NCBI RefSeq assembly: GCF_029525575.1
Contig: NZ_JAPDIA010000003.1
Coordinates: forward strand, 2,224,214 to 2,288,213
DNA from: Cohnella rhizosphaerae
Lineage (GTDB): Bacteria; Bacillota; Bacilli; Paenibacillales; Paenibacillaceae
Reading direction: 5' to 3'
DNA length: 64,000 nt
Below are positions 48,858 through 57,835 of the stretch, in pieces (within the stretch, counting starts at the first letter, position 1; each line of letters begins with the position of its first letter). The notes beneath the pieces are model-generated. The model had not been told where the DNA came from, made no database searches, and saw only the letters and a program-made list of their open reading frames with translations. The position numbers and the translations under genes are program-made.

Positions 48858-50344
48858 CGCTCCCGTCCCTTTGCACGATCTTATCCCGGACCAGCTGTCC
48901 GCTTAACGTGACCATCGGCATGCCGGCGCCCGGATTGACCGTGCCGCCGACGAAGTACAGATTGTCGTACCGCGTGCTCTGCTTCGGATGCTTGAACCCT
49001 TTGTTTTTTTTGCGGTCCGACAAGGTGCCGTAGATCGCCCCGCGATCCGAGCCGTAGACTCGCTTGATGTCTTCAGGCGTCCATACGTCTTTGGTCACGA
49101 TATGGCTGCGCAGATCCTCCAGCCCCATTTTTTCCAGTTTGATCAGCACCCGTTCGGCGAACCGTTCGTAGTCCTGCTGCGTAAAAGGCTTCTCCTGGAT
49201 ATGCGGGATATGAGGCAACACTTTTAAATTCTCGCAGCCTTCGCGCGTCTGCGCAGGATCGGTCTTATTGGCGTTCACCAAATAAATGACCGGATCGTCG
49301 GGCAGCTCGTGGGTGTGGAAGATGCGATCCATTTGCCGCTTCATGTTTTCCGCGAAGAAAAAATTGTGATGGGCGAGCTGCGGGTACGACTTCTTCACGC
49401 CAAGATGCATGACAAGCCCCGAGCTTGCGGGTTCGTATTTCTTTTTTCATCTCCTGAATGAAAGGCTTTTCTTCTTGCATCAGCTTCTCGTAGAACGGGA
49501 TGACTTCCATATTGGAAATGTAATAGTCGGCCTTAAGTTCGGTTCCGTCCTCCAGCGACGCCCCGGCGATTCGGCCATCCTGTTTGTGAAGCCGGACGAT
49601 GCGCTTGCCGGTATGGATGGAGACGCCCGCTTCCTCCGCCAGTCGCACCAATCCGCCCGCGAGCAGGTGCATGCCGCCCGGTACGTACCAGAGACCCTGC
49701 TCGTGCTGCATATAGATCATCATGTTCAGGACGGCCGGCGCGTCATAAGGAGAGGAGCCGACATATTTAATGAAGTAAGAGAGCATGTCGCGCAGATCCG
49801 GGTTGCTGATTCGCTTGGCGATGGACCTGTAAACGGTGGAGAACAGATCGAAGCCCGTCAACGCGTTGAAAACGCCGTTATACCTCGCGATATCCTTCGT
49901 ATTGTCGGCGCCATGCTTAAAATAGCCTTGCTCCGTCAGCGCGTACAGCTTTTTGGCATATCGGAGCAGGTTTTCGTACTCCCGCATATCCCGCTCGTTC
50001 AGCGCTGGATTTTTCGATTTCATGTCTTCCAGATTTTCGTAGAGATCGATTCGATTGCCGTTCGGGAAAAAGGACCGCCACTGATGATTCAGCTTGACGG
50101 TGGGCACGTAATCCATCATCCGTTTGCCGCTCGCGGCAAACATTTTTTCGAAAATATGCGGCATCGTCAGAATGGAGGGGCCGAGGTCGAAGCCGAAGCC
50201 GTCCTGCTCGAGCCGGTTCAATTTTCCGCCGATATGCTCGTTCTGCTCGTATAAAGAAACGTCATAGCCGCTCTGTCTCAAAGATATCGCCGCGGATAGG
50301 CCGCCAAGTCCGCCGCCGATCACGAGTACGCTTTTATTTTTCAA
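48850..50344 (-). CDS. crtN: Dehydrosqualene desaturase CrtN (frameshifted)
   Basis: 497 residues (staphylococcal CrtN about 502) after one base is dropped from T6 at 49443-49448, giving [22 protein letters not shown]-binding start [18 protein letters not shown]-terminal [16 protein letters not shown]. It converts 4,4'-diapophytoene by successive desaturations to diaponeurosporene. It follows crtM by 3 nt. It is paralogous to crtNb in the same operon; the place next to crtM favours the desaturase role. Confidence 0.88.
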
Positions 50345-50347
50345 CCT

Positions 50348-51229
50348 TCACACACACCTTTCAGCGATTGAGAAGCCGCCTGCGATCGCGGCGCCGATCT
50401 TGGCCGCTTCTTCCTTGTTCACATAACAGCGCGTCGAGAAGCAGTCGTATCCGTTGTTTCTTACGGCATCCAATATCGCTCTGTACAGGCCGACCGACAA
50501 GGCGAGAGGCAGCCGGCTGTCCGCGTCGAAATGGCCGATACTGCCATAAAAACCGTCGTATAGCGATTCCGCATGCCTGGCGAGACGCTCCCATAAATCG
50601 ACGAAGCGCTCGTTGATCAAGCCTTGCTGCAAGTCGACCCGCGTATATCGGAAGCGCTCCATTTCTTCCTCGGGCAAATAGATCCGTTGCTTCTGATGAA
50701 GATCTTCGCCGACGTCGCGCAAAATGTTCGTGATTTGCATGGCAATGCCCAGCTTGACGGCCGACGGGCGCAGATCGGCTTCAGCCTTCGAGGCGAGCAC
50801 GGGCAGCAGCATGAGGCCGACCGAGCCTGCGACATGGTAGCTGTAGGTTTCGAGCGCATGCATGTCGTTCGGACTGGAAAAATCCAAATCCATGAATTGC
50901 CCGGCCAGTTGGTCGTAAAAGGGCCGAATGTCCATATCGTATTCCGTGAAAACGTGACGGAGCGCGCGCCACAGGGGATGATCCGCTTCCGAGCGTTCCC
51001 TGAACAAATCGAGCTCGCTTTTTAAACGCTGCAACGACGCGCGCTTATGCTCGGGCAGTCCGTTCGAATCGGCGCAATCGTCCGCCGTTCTGCAGAACGC
51101 GTAAATGGCGTAGACGGCGTTCGCTTTTTCCGGCGGAAGCTGCGAGAAGGCGTAATAAAAGCTTTTGGAATGCTTCTTGATAATGGCTTCGCAGTAAGCG
51201 AAATCCGCTTGCAGCTGCACGTTGTCCAT
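50348..51229 (-). CDS. crtM: Dehydrosqualene (4,4'-diapophytoene) synthase CrtM
   Basis: 293 residues, intact, of the squalene/phytoene synthase family. First Asp-rich motif in AFCRTADDCAD (about residues 45-55) and second in NILRDVGED (about 168-176) bind the diphosphate through Mg. It condenses two farnesyl diphosphates; with CrtN this defines a C30 pathway, although C40 phytoene synthase cannot be fully excluded by motif alone. ATG 51229 with AAGGAGGCC upstream. It lies 72 nt after idi. Confidence 0.9.
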   Translation of the reverse strand: MDNVQLQADFAYCEAIIKKHSKSFYYAFSQLPPEKANAVYAIYAFCRTADDCADSNGLPEHKRASLQRLKSELDLFRERSEADHPLWRALRHVFTEYDMDIRPFYDQLAGQFMDLDFSSPNDMHALETYSYHVAGSVGLMLLPVLASKAEADLRPSAVKLGIAMQITNILRDVGEDLHQKQRIYLPEEEMERFRYTRVDLQQGLINERFVDLWERLARHAESLYDGFYGSIGHFDADSRLPLALSVGLYRAILDAVRNNGYDCFSTRCYVNKEEAAKIGAAIAGGFSIAERCV

Positions 51230-51301
51230 AATGGCCTCCTTCGGACTGGGCGATGATCCGGCGGTTTGCGGTCTGTAAATGACGGCCTATCGCAAGCGGC
51301 T

Positions 51302-52360
51302 TCACTTGGCGGCGACAAGGCGATCGGTCTCCCGAAGCGCCCGGATATCGGCCGCGCCGATGCCGAACATGGCGATCCGCAGCTCCAGTTCGGCTTGTTC
51401 GAGCACGCGCTGCAGCTTATCCTCGGAATCGTGGGCGGCCTCCAGCAAGCTGCGTCCGAATCCGGCAAGGTTCGCGCCGAGCGCCAATGCTTTGGACGCC
51501 TGATGCCCGTCGGATAGGCCTCCGCTTCCGATTAAGACGACGTCGGGCAATGCGGCTCTTACCTCCTGAATGCATTCGGCCGTCGGAATGCCCCACTGCG
51601 CGAACCGTTCCGCCGCCGCTTTTTTGACCGGATCGTTGGAACGCAGCTTTTCGACCTGGCTCCAGGACGTTCCGCCCGCGCCTGCGACGTCGATAAACTG
51701 AACGCCCGCGTCGTACAACCGCCGAGCGGTCGTCCCGTCGATGCCCCAGCCGACCTCTTTGACTCCGACCGGGACGGCCAGCGAACGGCACACCTTCTCG
51801 ATCTGCCGCAGCAGTCCGCTAAAATCCGTATTGCCGCCGGTCTGGATCGCTTCTTGCAGCGAATTGAGATGAAGGACGAGGCCGTCCGCCTCCGCGATGT
51901 CGATCGCTTGGCTGCATTTCTCGGCATCGAAGCCATAATTGAGCTGAACGGCGCCGATGTTGGCCACGAGGGGAATGTCGGGCGCCAGCGTCCGAACGCG
52001 AAAGGTCGCGGCTGCGTCGGCATTTTCGATGGCCGCTCTCAGCGAGCCGAGCCCCATGGCCCAGCCCCTTGCCTGGGCGGCCGCCGCGAGCCGGCGGTTG
52101 ATCTCGCCGGCTCGCGGCGTTCCGCCGGTCATGGAGCTGACCATAAACGGCGTTTTCAGCCGACGGCCCAGAAAACGCGCGGAGGTATCGATCATTGAAA
52201 AGTCGAGCTCGGGCAGGGCATTGTGGCGGAAACGGTAATCGTCAAGTCCCGTTCCGATATCCCGTCCCCGAACTTCTTCATGCAGGCAAAGATCCAGATG
52301 TTCATCCTTTCGTCTGAGCGTCTCCGCGCGCGGCGCGTCGTTGACCCAATCGCTTGTCAC
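51302..52360 (-). CDS. fni: Type 2 isopentenyl-diphosphate isomerase
   Basis: 352 residues, FMN/NADPH-dependent IDI-2. It has RKDEHLDLCL at the N-terminus, FMVSSMTGGT, LGSLRAAIEN, KEVGWGID, GAGGTSWSQVE and IGSGGLSDG (phosphate/FMN loops). It balances IPP and DMAPP, feeding farnesyl diphosphate to CrtM. It starts at GTG 52360 with GGAAGGAGG upstream. It is the first gene of the carotenoid operon, behind the promoter at 52422-52450, so precursor supply is co-regulated with pigment synthesis. Confidence 0.92.
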   Translation of the reverse strand: MTSDWVNDAPRAETLRRKDEHLDLCLHEEVRGRDIGTGLDDYRFRHNALPELDFSMIDTSARFLGRRLKTPFMVSSMTGGTPRAGEINRRLAAAAQARGWAMGLGSLRAAIENADAAATFRVRTLAPDIPLVANIGAVQLNYGFDAEKCSQAIDIAEADGLVLHLNSLQEAIQTGGNTDFSGLLRQIEKVCRSLAVPVGVKEVGWGIDGTTARRLYDAGVQFIDVAGAGGTSWSQVEKLRSNDPVKKAAAERFAQWGIPTAECIQEVRAALPDVVLIGSGGLSDGHQASKALALGANLAGFGRSLLEAAHDSEDKLQRVLEQAELELRIAMFGIGAADIRALRETDRLVAAK

Positions 52361-52398
52361 CCTGCGAGAACCTCCTTCCGCCGATTCCTTTATGTATA

Positions 52399-52450
52399 GA
52401 TTTTGTATAGCTATTGATTAGATAATAGCCGATTTTGTATAGGTTGTCTA
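52399..52450 (-). promoter_or_regulatory. Carotenoid operon promoter with two putative CarH sites
   Basis: On the minus strand TAGACA (52450-52445), a 17-nt spacer and TATTAT (52427-52422) make a good promoter for idi-crt. CTATACAAAATC lies inside the spacer (52442-52431) and again just after the -10 (52410-52399), 32 nt apart. The shared word recurs at the carH promoter. The placement fits a repressor of the MerR/CarH kind. Confidence 0.7.
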
Positions 52451-52570
52451 CCGCTTGGCCGAATACGCTTTCTAAGGGCCGCTCCCTAGCATTGTTGCCC
52501 AAAGTGCCCATCCTAAATATCCTAAGTAGGATCTTTAGTTTATCCAGTAAACAAACTAGCCGATTGCTTT

Positions 52571-52589
52571 TATAATGAAAGTGCTTACA
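52571..52589 (+). promoter_or_regulatory. TATAAT -10 and cre-like site before the xylan importer
   Basis: TATAAT (52571-52576) is followed by TGAAAGTGCTTACA (52576-52589), one mismatch from the cre consensus, placed over the likely transcription start. This argues that translation begins at GTG 52626 rather than at the ATG inside the -10. CCTAAGTAGG near 52522 is a short palindrome upstream. Confidence 0.55.
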
Positions 52590-52625
52590 AAAACCATGTA
52601 TCGCGTGGGAAGGGGTTCGAAAGCA

Positions 52626-54353
52626 GTGGCGAAAAAACTGTGGACAGCCGGCATGGCTGCCGCTCTGGCCGTATCGATGGCTGCGTGCTCAAGCGGCAAC
52701 AACGGAGGCAACGCGTCCCCCGCCGAGTCAAGCGGCGGTTCGTCGGCACCTGCGAGCGGCTCGGCATCGGCTACGGCAACGGCATCGGAGAAGCCGCTCG
52801 ACAAAGTCACCTTTTCTTTCTTCAGCGGCGTAGCCGGCGAGAAGGATCTGAACACCAACGAGACGACGATCGGCAAAGCGCTCGAGGACCAGACGGGCGT
52901 CAACTTCAAGATCGAGCATCTGGTCGGCGACCTGAACACGAAGATCGGCACGATGATCGCCTCCAATCAGTATCCGGACGTCCTCATCCCCGACGCCGCG
53001 ATCGAGGAAGTGCTCAAGGCCGGCGCCTTCATCCCGATCGACGATCTGATCGAGCAATACGGCCCGAATATCAAACGCGTCTACGGCCCTTACTTCGAAC
53101 GCATGCGTGCGGACTATGGCGGCAAAATCTATTTCCTGCCGCTCGGTCCGCAGGTCGGCGAATTTTCGGCGGACCCGAACATCAACCAGGGCGCCTTCTG
53201 GGTACAGCGCCGCGTGCTGAAGGAAGCCGGCTATCCGAAGATCAAGAAGCTGGACGACTACGTCAAGCTGGTCGAAGACTTCGTCGCCAAGCATCCGGAG
53301 GAGAAGCTGACCGGCATGCTCACGCTGACGAACGACTGGCGGTTTTTCGCGACCTCCAATCCGCCGATGCATCTGGCCGGCTATCCGAACGACGGCAACG
53401 TCATGGTCGACATCGCGACGAACGAGGCGAAAACGTACGCAGGCTCCGAAAACGAAAAGCGCTGGCTTAAAACGCTTAACGACCTGAACGCCAAGGGGCT
53501 GCTCGACAAGTCTTCGTTCGTCGACAACTACGATCAATATATCGCGAAGCTGACTTCGCACAAGGTCGTTGGCTTCTTCGACTACGGCTGGCAGATGGCC
53601 AACGCGCAGAACGTGCTGAAGGACGCCGCCCGGAAGGACCAGTCCCAGGACGACTTCGTCTACTTCCCGCTGCCGGTCACGTTCGACGGCACCCACGACC
53701 AGTACCTGGATCCGCCGGGCTGGACGAGCAACCGCGGCATCGGCATCACGAAGAGCGCCAAGGACCCGGCACGCATCATCCAGTTCTGGGACAATCTGCT
53801 CAAGGAAGAAAATCAGGTTCTCAAGAGCTGGGGCATCAAGGGCGAGACCTACGAGGTCGACGACAAGGGACGCTTCTACCGGACGGTCGAGCAGATCGAC
53901 AAGCTCGACGACGCGTTTAACGAGAAGTTCGGCTTCAAGACGTTCGACTGGGATTGGCCGCAGTACGGCACGTCCTCCACGCTGGCGGACGGCAATGCGG
54001 TAGCGCCCGGCTACCAGCCCGAAGTATTCCAGGTGGGCCTGACCGAAGGCGACAAGACGATCCTCGACAAATACGGGGTCAAGACGTACGCGGAAATGTT
54101 CGACACGCCTGAAGACCGCCCGTGGTTCCCGGCGTGGAGCATTCCGAAGGAGCAGGGCTCGCCGCAGCAGATCTGGGAGACGAAGAAGGACGATCTTCAG
54201 AAGAAGTACTATGCCAAGATCGCGCTGGCGAAGCCGGCCGACTTCGACAGCGCCTGGGACGGCTATATGAAGGAATTCGCGAAGCTGGATACGGCGGGCT
54301 ACGAGAAATGGTATACGGAGCAGATCAAGAAGATCGTAGACGTCGCTAAATAA
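52626..54353 (+). CDS. Binding lipoprotein of aldouronate/xylo-oligosaccharide importer
   Basis: 575 residues from GTG 52626, which follows GGGAAGGGG and gives a clean lipoprotein signal with lipobox MAAC (Cys21). An in-frame ATG at 52575 overlaps the -10 box and is disfavoured. It is a family-1 solute-binding protein. It heads the operon with two permeases, a GH8 exo-oligoxylanase and a GH67 alpha-glucuronidase; this layout matches aldouronate utilisation clusters of xylan-degrading paenibacilli, so methylglucuronoxylo-oligosaccharides are the likely ligand. A stem-loop follows. Confidence 0.9.
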   Translation: MAKKLWTAGMAAALAVSMAACSSGNNGGNASPAESSGGSSAPASGSASATATASEKPLDKVTFSFFSGVAGEKDLNTNETTIGKALEDQTGVNFKIEHLVGDLNTKIGTMIASNQYPDVLIPDAAIEEVLKAGAFIPIDDLIEQYGPNIKRVYGPYFERMRADYGGKIYFLPLGPQVGEFSADPNINQGAFWVQRRVLKEAGYPKIKKLDDYVKLVEDFVAKHPEEKLTGMLTLTNDWRFFATSNPPMHLAGYPNDGNVMVDIATNEAKTYAGSENEKRWLKTLNDLNAKGLLDKSSFVDNYDQYIAKLTSHKVVGFFDYGWQMANAQNVLKDAARKDQSQDDFVYFPLPVTFDGTHDQYLDPPGWTSNRGIGITKSAKDPARIIQFWDNLLKEENQVLKSWGIKGETYEVDDKGRFYRTVEQIDKLDDAFNEKFGFKTFDWDWPQYGTSSTLADGNAVAPGYQPEVFQVGLTEGDKTILDKYGVKTYAEMFDTPEDRPWFPAWSIPKEQGSPQQIWETKKDDLQKKYYAKIALAKPADFDSAWDGYMKEFAKLDTAGYEKWYTEQIKKIVDVAK

Positions 54354-54382
54354 TACGCGGCGATGCGATTCGCAGGAAGGAT

Positions 54383-54426
54383 AAGCCGGCTTCGCGCGCA
54401 GCTGCGTGGCTGAGGCCGGCTTTCCT
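54383..54426 (+). terminator. Intra-operon stem-loop after the lipoprotein gene
   Basis: AAGCCGGC (54383-54390) pairs with GCCGGCTT (54415-54422), followed by TCCTTTTC. The tail is short, so it probably attenuates or protects mRNA, leaving the lipoprotein in excess over permeases. Confidence 0.65.
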
Positions 54427-54462
54427 TTTCGGTCGTACAGCTAGGCGGAAGGAGCAAGCAGA

Positions 54463-55443
54463 ATGGATAACAACGACGTGCCGGCCGCGCCGGCGCCGCA
54501 GTTCGGAGCCAAGCCGCAGCCCGCCGGGCTGAAGCTTTTTATGAAAAGACTCGTATCGCAGCGCATGCTGGTTCTGATGTCCGTTCCCTTTGTCATCTGG
54601 CTGTTCGTGTTCAAATACGTGCCGGTATGGGGATGGACGATCGCCTTTCAGGATTATCAGCCCTCGCTTCCCTTCAAGGCGCAGGCCTGGGTCGGCTTCA
54701 AGCACTTTCACGCCTTGTTTTCGGAGGACCGCTTCCTGATCGCCCTGCGCAATACGCTCGCGATGAGCGGCATCAATCTCGTGCTCGGATTCGTGACGGC
54801 CGTATCGCTCGCCCTGCTGCTGAACGAGGTTCGCAAGGTCGCGTTCAAGCGGGTCGTGCAGACCGTCAGCTATTTGCCGCACTTCATCTCCTGGGTCGTC
54901 GCGGCCGGCATCATCCAGACGACGCTCGCGCCCGAAGGGATCGTCAACGAACTATTGAAGGCGTTCGGCGTCATCGAAGCCGGACAGGAATACTTGTTTC
55001 TCGGCAAGGCGGAGTGGTTCTGGGGCATCTTCGGCGCCAGCTCCGTGTGGAAGGACGTAGGCTGGAATACGATCGTCTATCTGGCCGCCATCAGCGCCAT
55101 CGATCCCGCGCAGTACGAGGCGGCGGAGATGGACGGCGCAGGCCGCTTGAGACGAATGTGGTATATCACGCTGCCGGGCATCAAGCCGGTCATTATCGTC
55201 CTGCTCATTATGAACATCGGCTACTTGCTGGAATCGGGATTCGAACCGCAGTACCTGCTCGGCAACGGTATGAACGTCGATTATTCCGAGAACATTGACA
55301 TATTCGTGCTCAAGTACGGCCTCCAGCAGTTCAACTTCCCGCTCGCGACGGCGGCCGGCATGTTCAAGACGGTCGTGAGCTTCATCCTGCTGTTCTCGGC
55401 CAACCATATCGCCAAGCGATTGGGCCAGGACAGACTTTTCTAA
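54463..55443 (+). CDS. ABC importer permease, LplB type
   Basis: 326 residues. A 30-residue hydrophilic tail precedes six helices; FKYVPVWGWTIAFQDYQPS and the EAA loop EAAEMDGAGRLRRMWYITLP mark the family. ATG 54463 with GGAAGGAG upstream. The partner permease starts 19 nt after the stop. Frame intact. Confidence 0.93.
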   Translation: MDNNDVPAAPAPQFGAKPQPAGLKLFMKRLVSQRMLVLMSVPFVIWLFVFKYVPVWGWTIAFQDYQPSLPFKAQAWVGFKHFHALFSEDRFLIALRNTLAMSGINLVLGFVTAVSLALLLNEVRKVAFKRVVQTVSYLPHFISWVVAAGIIQTTLAPEGIVNELLKAFGVIEAGQEYLFLGKAEWFWGIFGASSVWKDVGWNTIVYLAAISAIDPAQYEAAEMDGAGRLRRMWYITLPGIKPVIIVLLIMNIGYLLESGFEPQYLLGNGMNVDYSENIDIFVLKYGLQQFNFPLATAAGMFKTVVSFILLFSANHIAKRLGQDRLF

Positions 55444-55462
55444 AAAAAAGGAGGCGGTCCCT

Positions 55463-56396
55463 ATGGCGAACGCTTCAGGCGCGTCGCGCCCGTCCCGCAG
55501 CCCGCGCCGTCACGCTTCGGTCGGAGACCGGACGTTCGATATTTTGAATTACGTCTTTCTCACCCTGCTGATGGTCGTAACGCTGTATCCGTTCCTCAAC
55601 ACCCTCGCCGTATCGCTGAACGCCGCGAGCGATTCGGTCAAGGGCGGCATCCACCTCTGGCCGCGGGCGTTCTCCAGCGAGAACTACAAGTTCGTGTTCG
55701 GCGAGGCGACGATCTACAACGCGACGCTCATCTCGGTGCTGCGCACGGTCATCGGCACGCTCGTCACGGTGTTCGCCTCCGCCATGGTCGCCTACACGAT
55801 CAGCAGGCAGGAGTACGTGCTGCGCAAATTCGTCACGATCGCTTTTATCATCACGATGTACATCAACGGGGGGCCTCATCCCGAACTACTTGCTCATCCG
55901 GGATCTGGGGCTGATCAACAGCTTCTGGGTGTACATCCTGCCGGGCGTCATCGGCGTGTTCAATCTGATCATCATCCGCTCGTTCATCGAGCAGCTGCCG
56001 GAGAGCGTGATCGAATCCGCGCGGATCGACGGGGCGGGGGACTTCCGGACGTTCTTCAACATCGTGTTCCCGCTGTGCCTGCCCGTGCTGGCGACGGTGG
56101 CTCTATTTACGGCGGTGTACCAGTGGAACTCGTGGTTCGACGTGTTTTTGTACAACTCCTCCAACGTCAAGCTAAGCACGCTGCAGTACGAGCTGCAGAA
56201 GATTTTGCAAAATTCCAATACGACCTCCAGCGCGGCATCGGCGTTCGCGGGCTCCGCGGCTTCCTCGCTCAAGGTGTCCCCGGTGTCGATCCGGGCGACG
56301 ATGACGATCGTGGCGGCCGTGCCGATGATCGTCATCTATCCGTTCCTGCAGAAATACTTCGTGAAGGGCATGACGGTCGGCGGCGTGAAGGGATGA
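55463..56396 (+). CDS. ABC importer permease, YtcP type (frameshifted)
   Basis: 310 residues after one G is removed from G6 at 55868-55873, restoring TMYINGGLIPNYLLIRDLGL. MalG-like with six helices, the EAA-like loop ESARIDGAGDFRTFFNIVFP and the terminal QKYFVKGMTVGGVKG. ATG 55463 with AAAAGGAGG upstream. The GH8 gene follows 31 nt after the stop. Confidence 0.9.
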
Positions 56397-56427
56397 AGCT
56401 GAGGAGGACAGGAAGGAGACGGGCGAG

Positions 56428-57708
56428 ATGAAAACGGGAAAAAAGCCTGCGGAAGCGGGCGGAGACGGCGCGATGGATAAAGGCACGACAGACAACGGCG
56501 GGATGGATAGCGGCAGGGTGGATAGCGGCACGATGGAAAACGGCGGGATGCATAACGGCACGAGGCATAATGGCACGGGCGCCTTCGTCACCGGACAGTA
56601 TCCGAATCTGCTCGAACGCTATGGCTATGCGCCGGAGGTGATCGAGGCCTGGCTGGCGGATGCGTGGCGGCGGCTGTTCGGCGAAGACGATCGGACGCGC
56701 ATTTATTATCCGTCCGGCGACGACATGGGCTACATGCTGGACACCGGCAATCTCGACGTGCGGACCGAAGGCATGTCCTACGGCATGATGATGGCCGTGC
56801 AAATGGACGACAAGTCGCTCTTCGACCGGCTGTGGCGCTGGGCCTGGACGTATATGCATATGAAGGACGGCGTGCATGCCGGGTATTTCGCCTGGTCGTG
56901 CGCGCCGGATGGGACGCGCAATTCGAACGGCCCCGCGCCGGACGGCGAGGAGTACTTCGCGCTGGCGCTGTTTTTCGCGGCGCACCGCTGGGGCGAAGGC
57001 GAGCCGCCTTTGGACTATGCAGCCAAGGCGCGGGACATCCTGCGGGCCTGCCTGCACAACGGCGAGCAGGGTCCGGGCTATCCGATGTGGAACCGGGACA
57101 ACCGGCTCATCAAGTTCGTGCCCGAGTGCGAATACAGCGATCCGTCGTACCATCTGCCGCATTTCTATGAACTGTTCGCGCTGTGGGCGGACGAGGCGGA
57201 CCGGCCGTTCTGGCGGGAGGCGGCGGTCGCGAGCCGGGCATATTTGCCGCTCGCCTGCCATCCGGAGACCGGGCTCTCGCCGGAGTACGCCCACTACGAC
57301 GGCACGCCCAATGACGAGCGCGGCTACGGGCATTTCTACAGCGACTCGTATCGGGTCGCCGCCAATGTCGGCCTGGAAGCCGCATGGTTCGGCGCAACGC
57401 CGTGGATGGAGCGCGAGGCGGAGGCGATCCTGCGCTTTTTCGCGGACAAGGACCCGGCCGACTACCGTCGCTACCGGATCGACGGCGCGCCGTTCGAGGA
57501 GCCGGCGCTGCACCCGGTCGGCCTCGTCGCGACGAACGCATGCGCCGCGCTTGCCGCGCCTGACAGCCCGCATGCGAAGGACGCGGTCGCGCGCTTCTGG
57601 GACACGCCGGTGCGGGAAGGCGAGCGGCGCTACTATGACAATTGCCTGTATCTGTTCGCGCTGCTGGCGCTCGCCGGACGGTACCGGATCTGGCTGCCCG
57701 AGGCTTGA
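56428..57708 (+). CDS. GH8 reducing-end xylose-releasing exo-oligoxylanase
   Basis: 426 residues, related to the Rex enzyme of Bacillus halodurans. The catalytic acid is expected in RTEGMSYGMMM, further active-site acids in PAPDGEEYF and HFYSDSYR. There is no signal peptide, so it trims imported xylo-oligosaccharides from the reducing end in the cytoplasm. The N-terminal 50 residues are odd: an MDSG/MENG/MHNG tract encoded by 15-nt ATGGATAGCGGCACG-like repeats (56473-56577), absent from the family core, which starts at TGQYPNLLERYGY. The gene is followed by GAAGCCTGA micro-repeats. Confidence 0.88.
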   Translation: MKTGKKPAEAGGDGAMDKGTTDNGGMDSGRVDSGTMENGGMHNGTRHNGTGAFVTGQYPNLLERYGYAPEVIEAWLADAWRRLFGEDDRTRIYYPSGDDMGYMLDTGNLDVRTEGMSYGMMMAVQMDDKSLFDRLWRWAWTYMHMKDGVHAGYFAWSCAPDGTRNSNGPAPDGEEYFALALFFAAHRWGEGEPPLDYAAKARDILRACLHNGEQGPGYPMWNRDNRLIKFVPECEYSDPSYHLPHFYELFALWADEADRPFWREAAVASRAYLPLACHPETGLSPEYAHYDGTPNDERGYGHFYSDSYRVAANVGLEAAWFGATPWMEREAEAILRFFADKDPADYRRYRIDGAPFEEPALHPVGLVATNACAALAAPDSPHAKDAVARFWDTPVREGERRYYDNCLYLFALLALAGRYRIWLPEA

Positions 57709-57780
57709 AGGTTGAAGCCTGAAGCCAGAAGCCTGAAGTAGCGGCTGACGGCATGGGCGGGATGGGATTATCGAAGAGAA

Positions 57781-57812
57781 GGGAGTCTCTGTTGCGGGAG
57801 ACTCTTTTTTAT
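57781..57812 (+). terminator. Terminator-like hairpin before the GH67 gene
   Basis: GAGTCTC (57783-57789) pairs with GAGACTC (57798-57804), followed by T6. It sits only 24 nt before the GH67 start, so it may attenuate read-through from the operon. Confidence 0.8.
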
Positions 57813-57835
57813 TTGCACGGAGAGGAGCGCACGGG

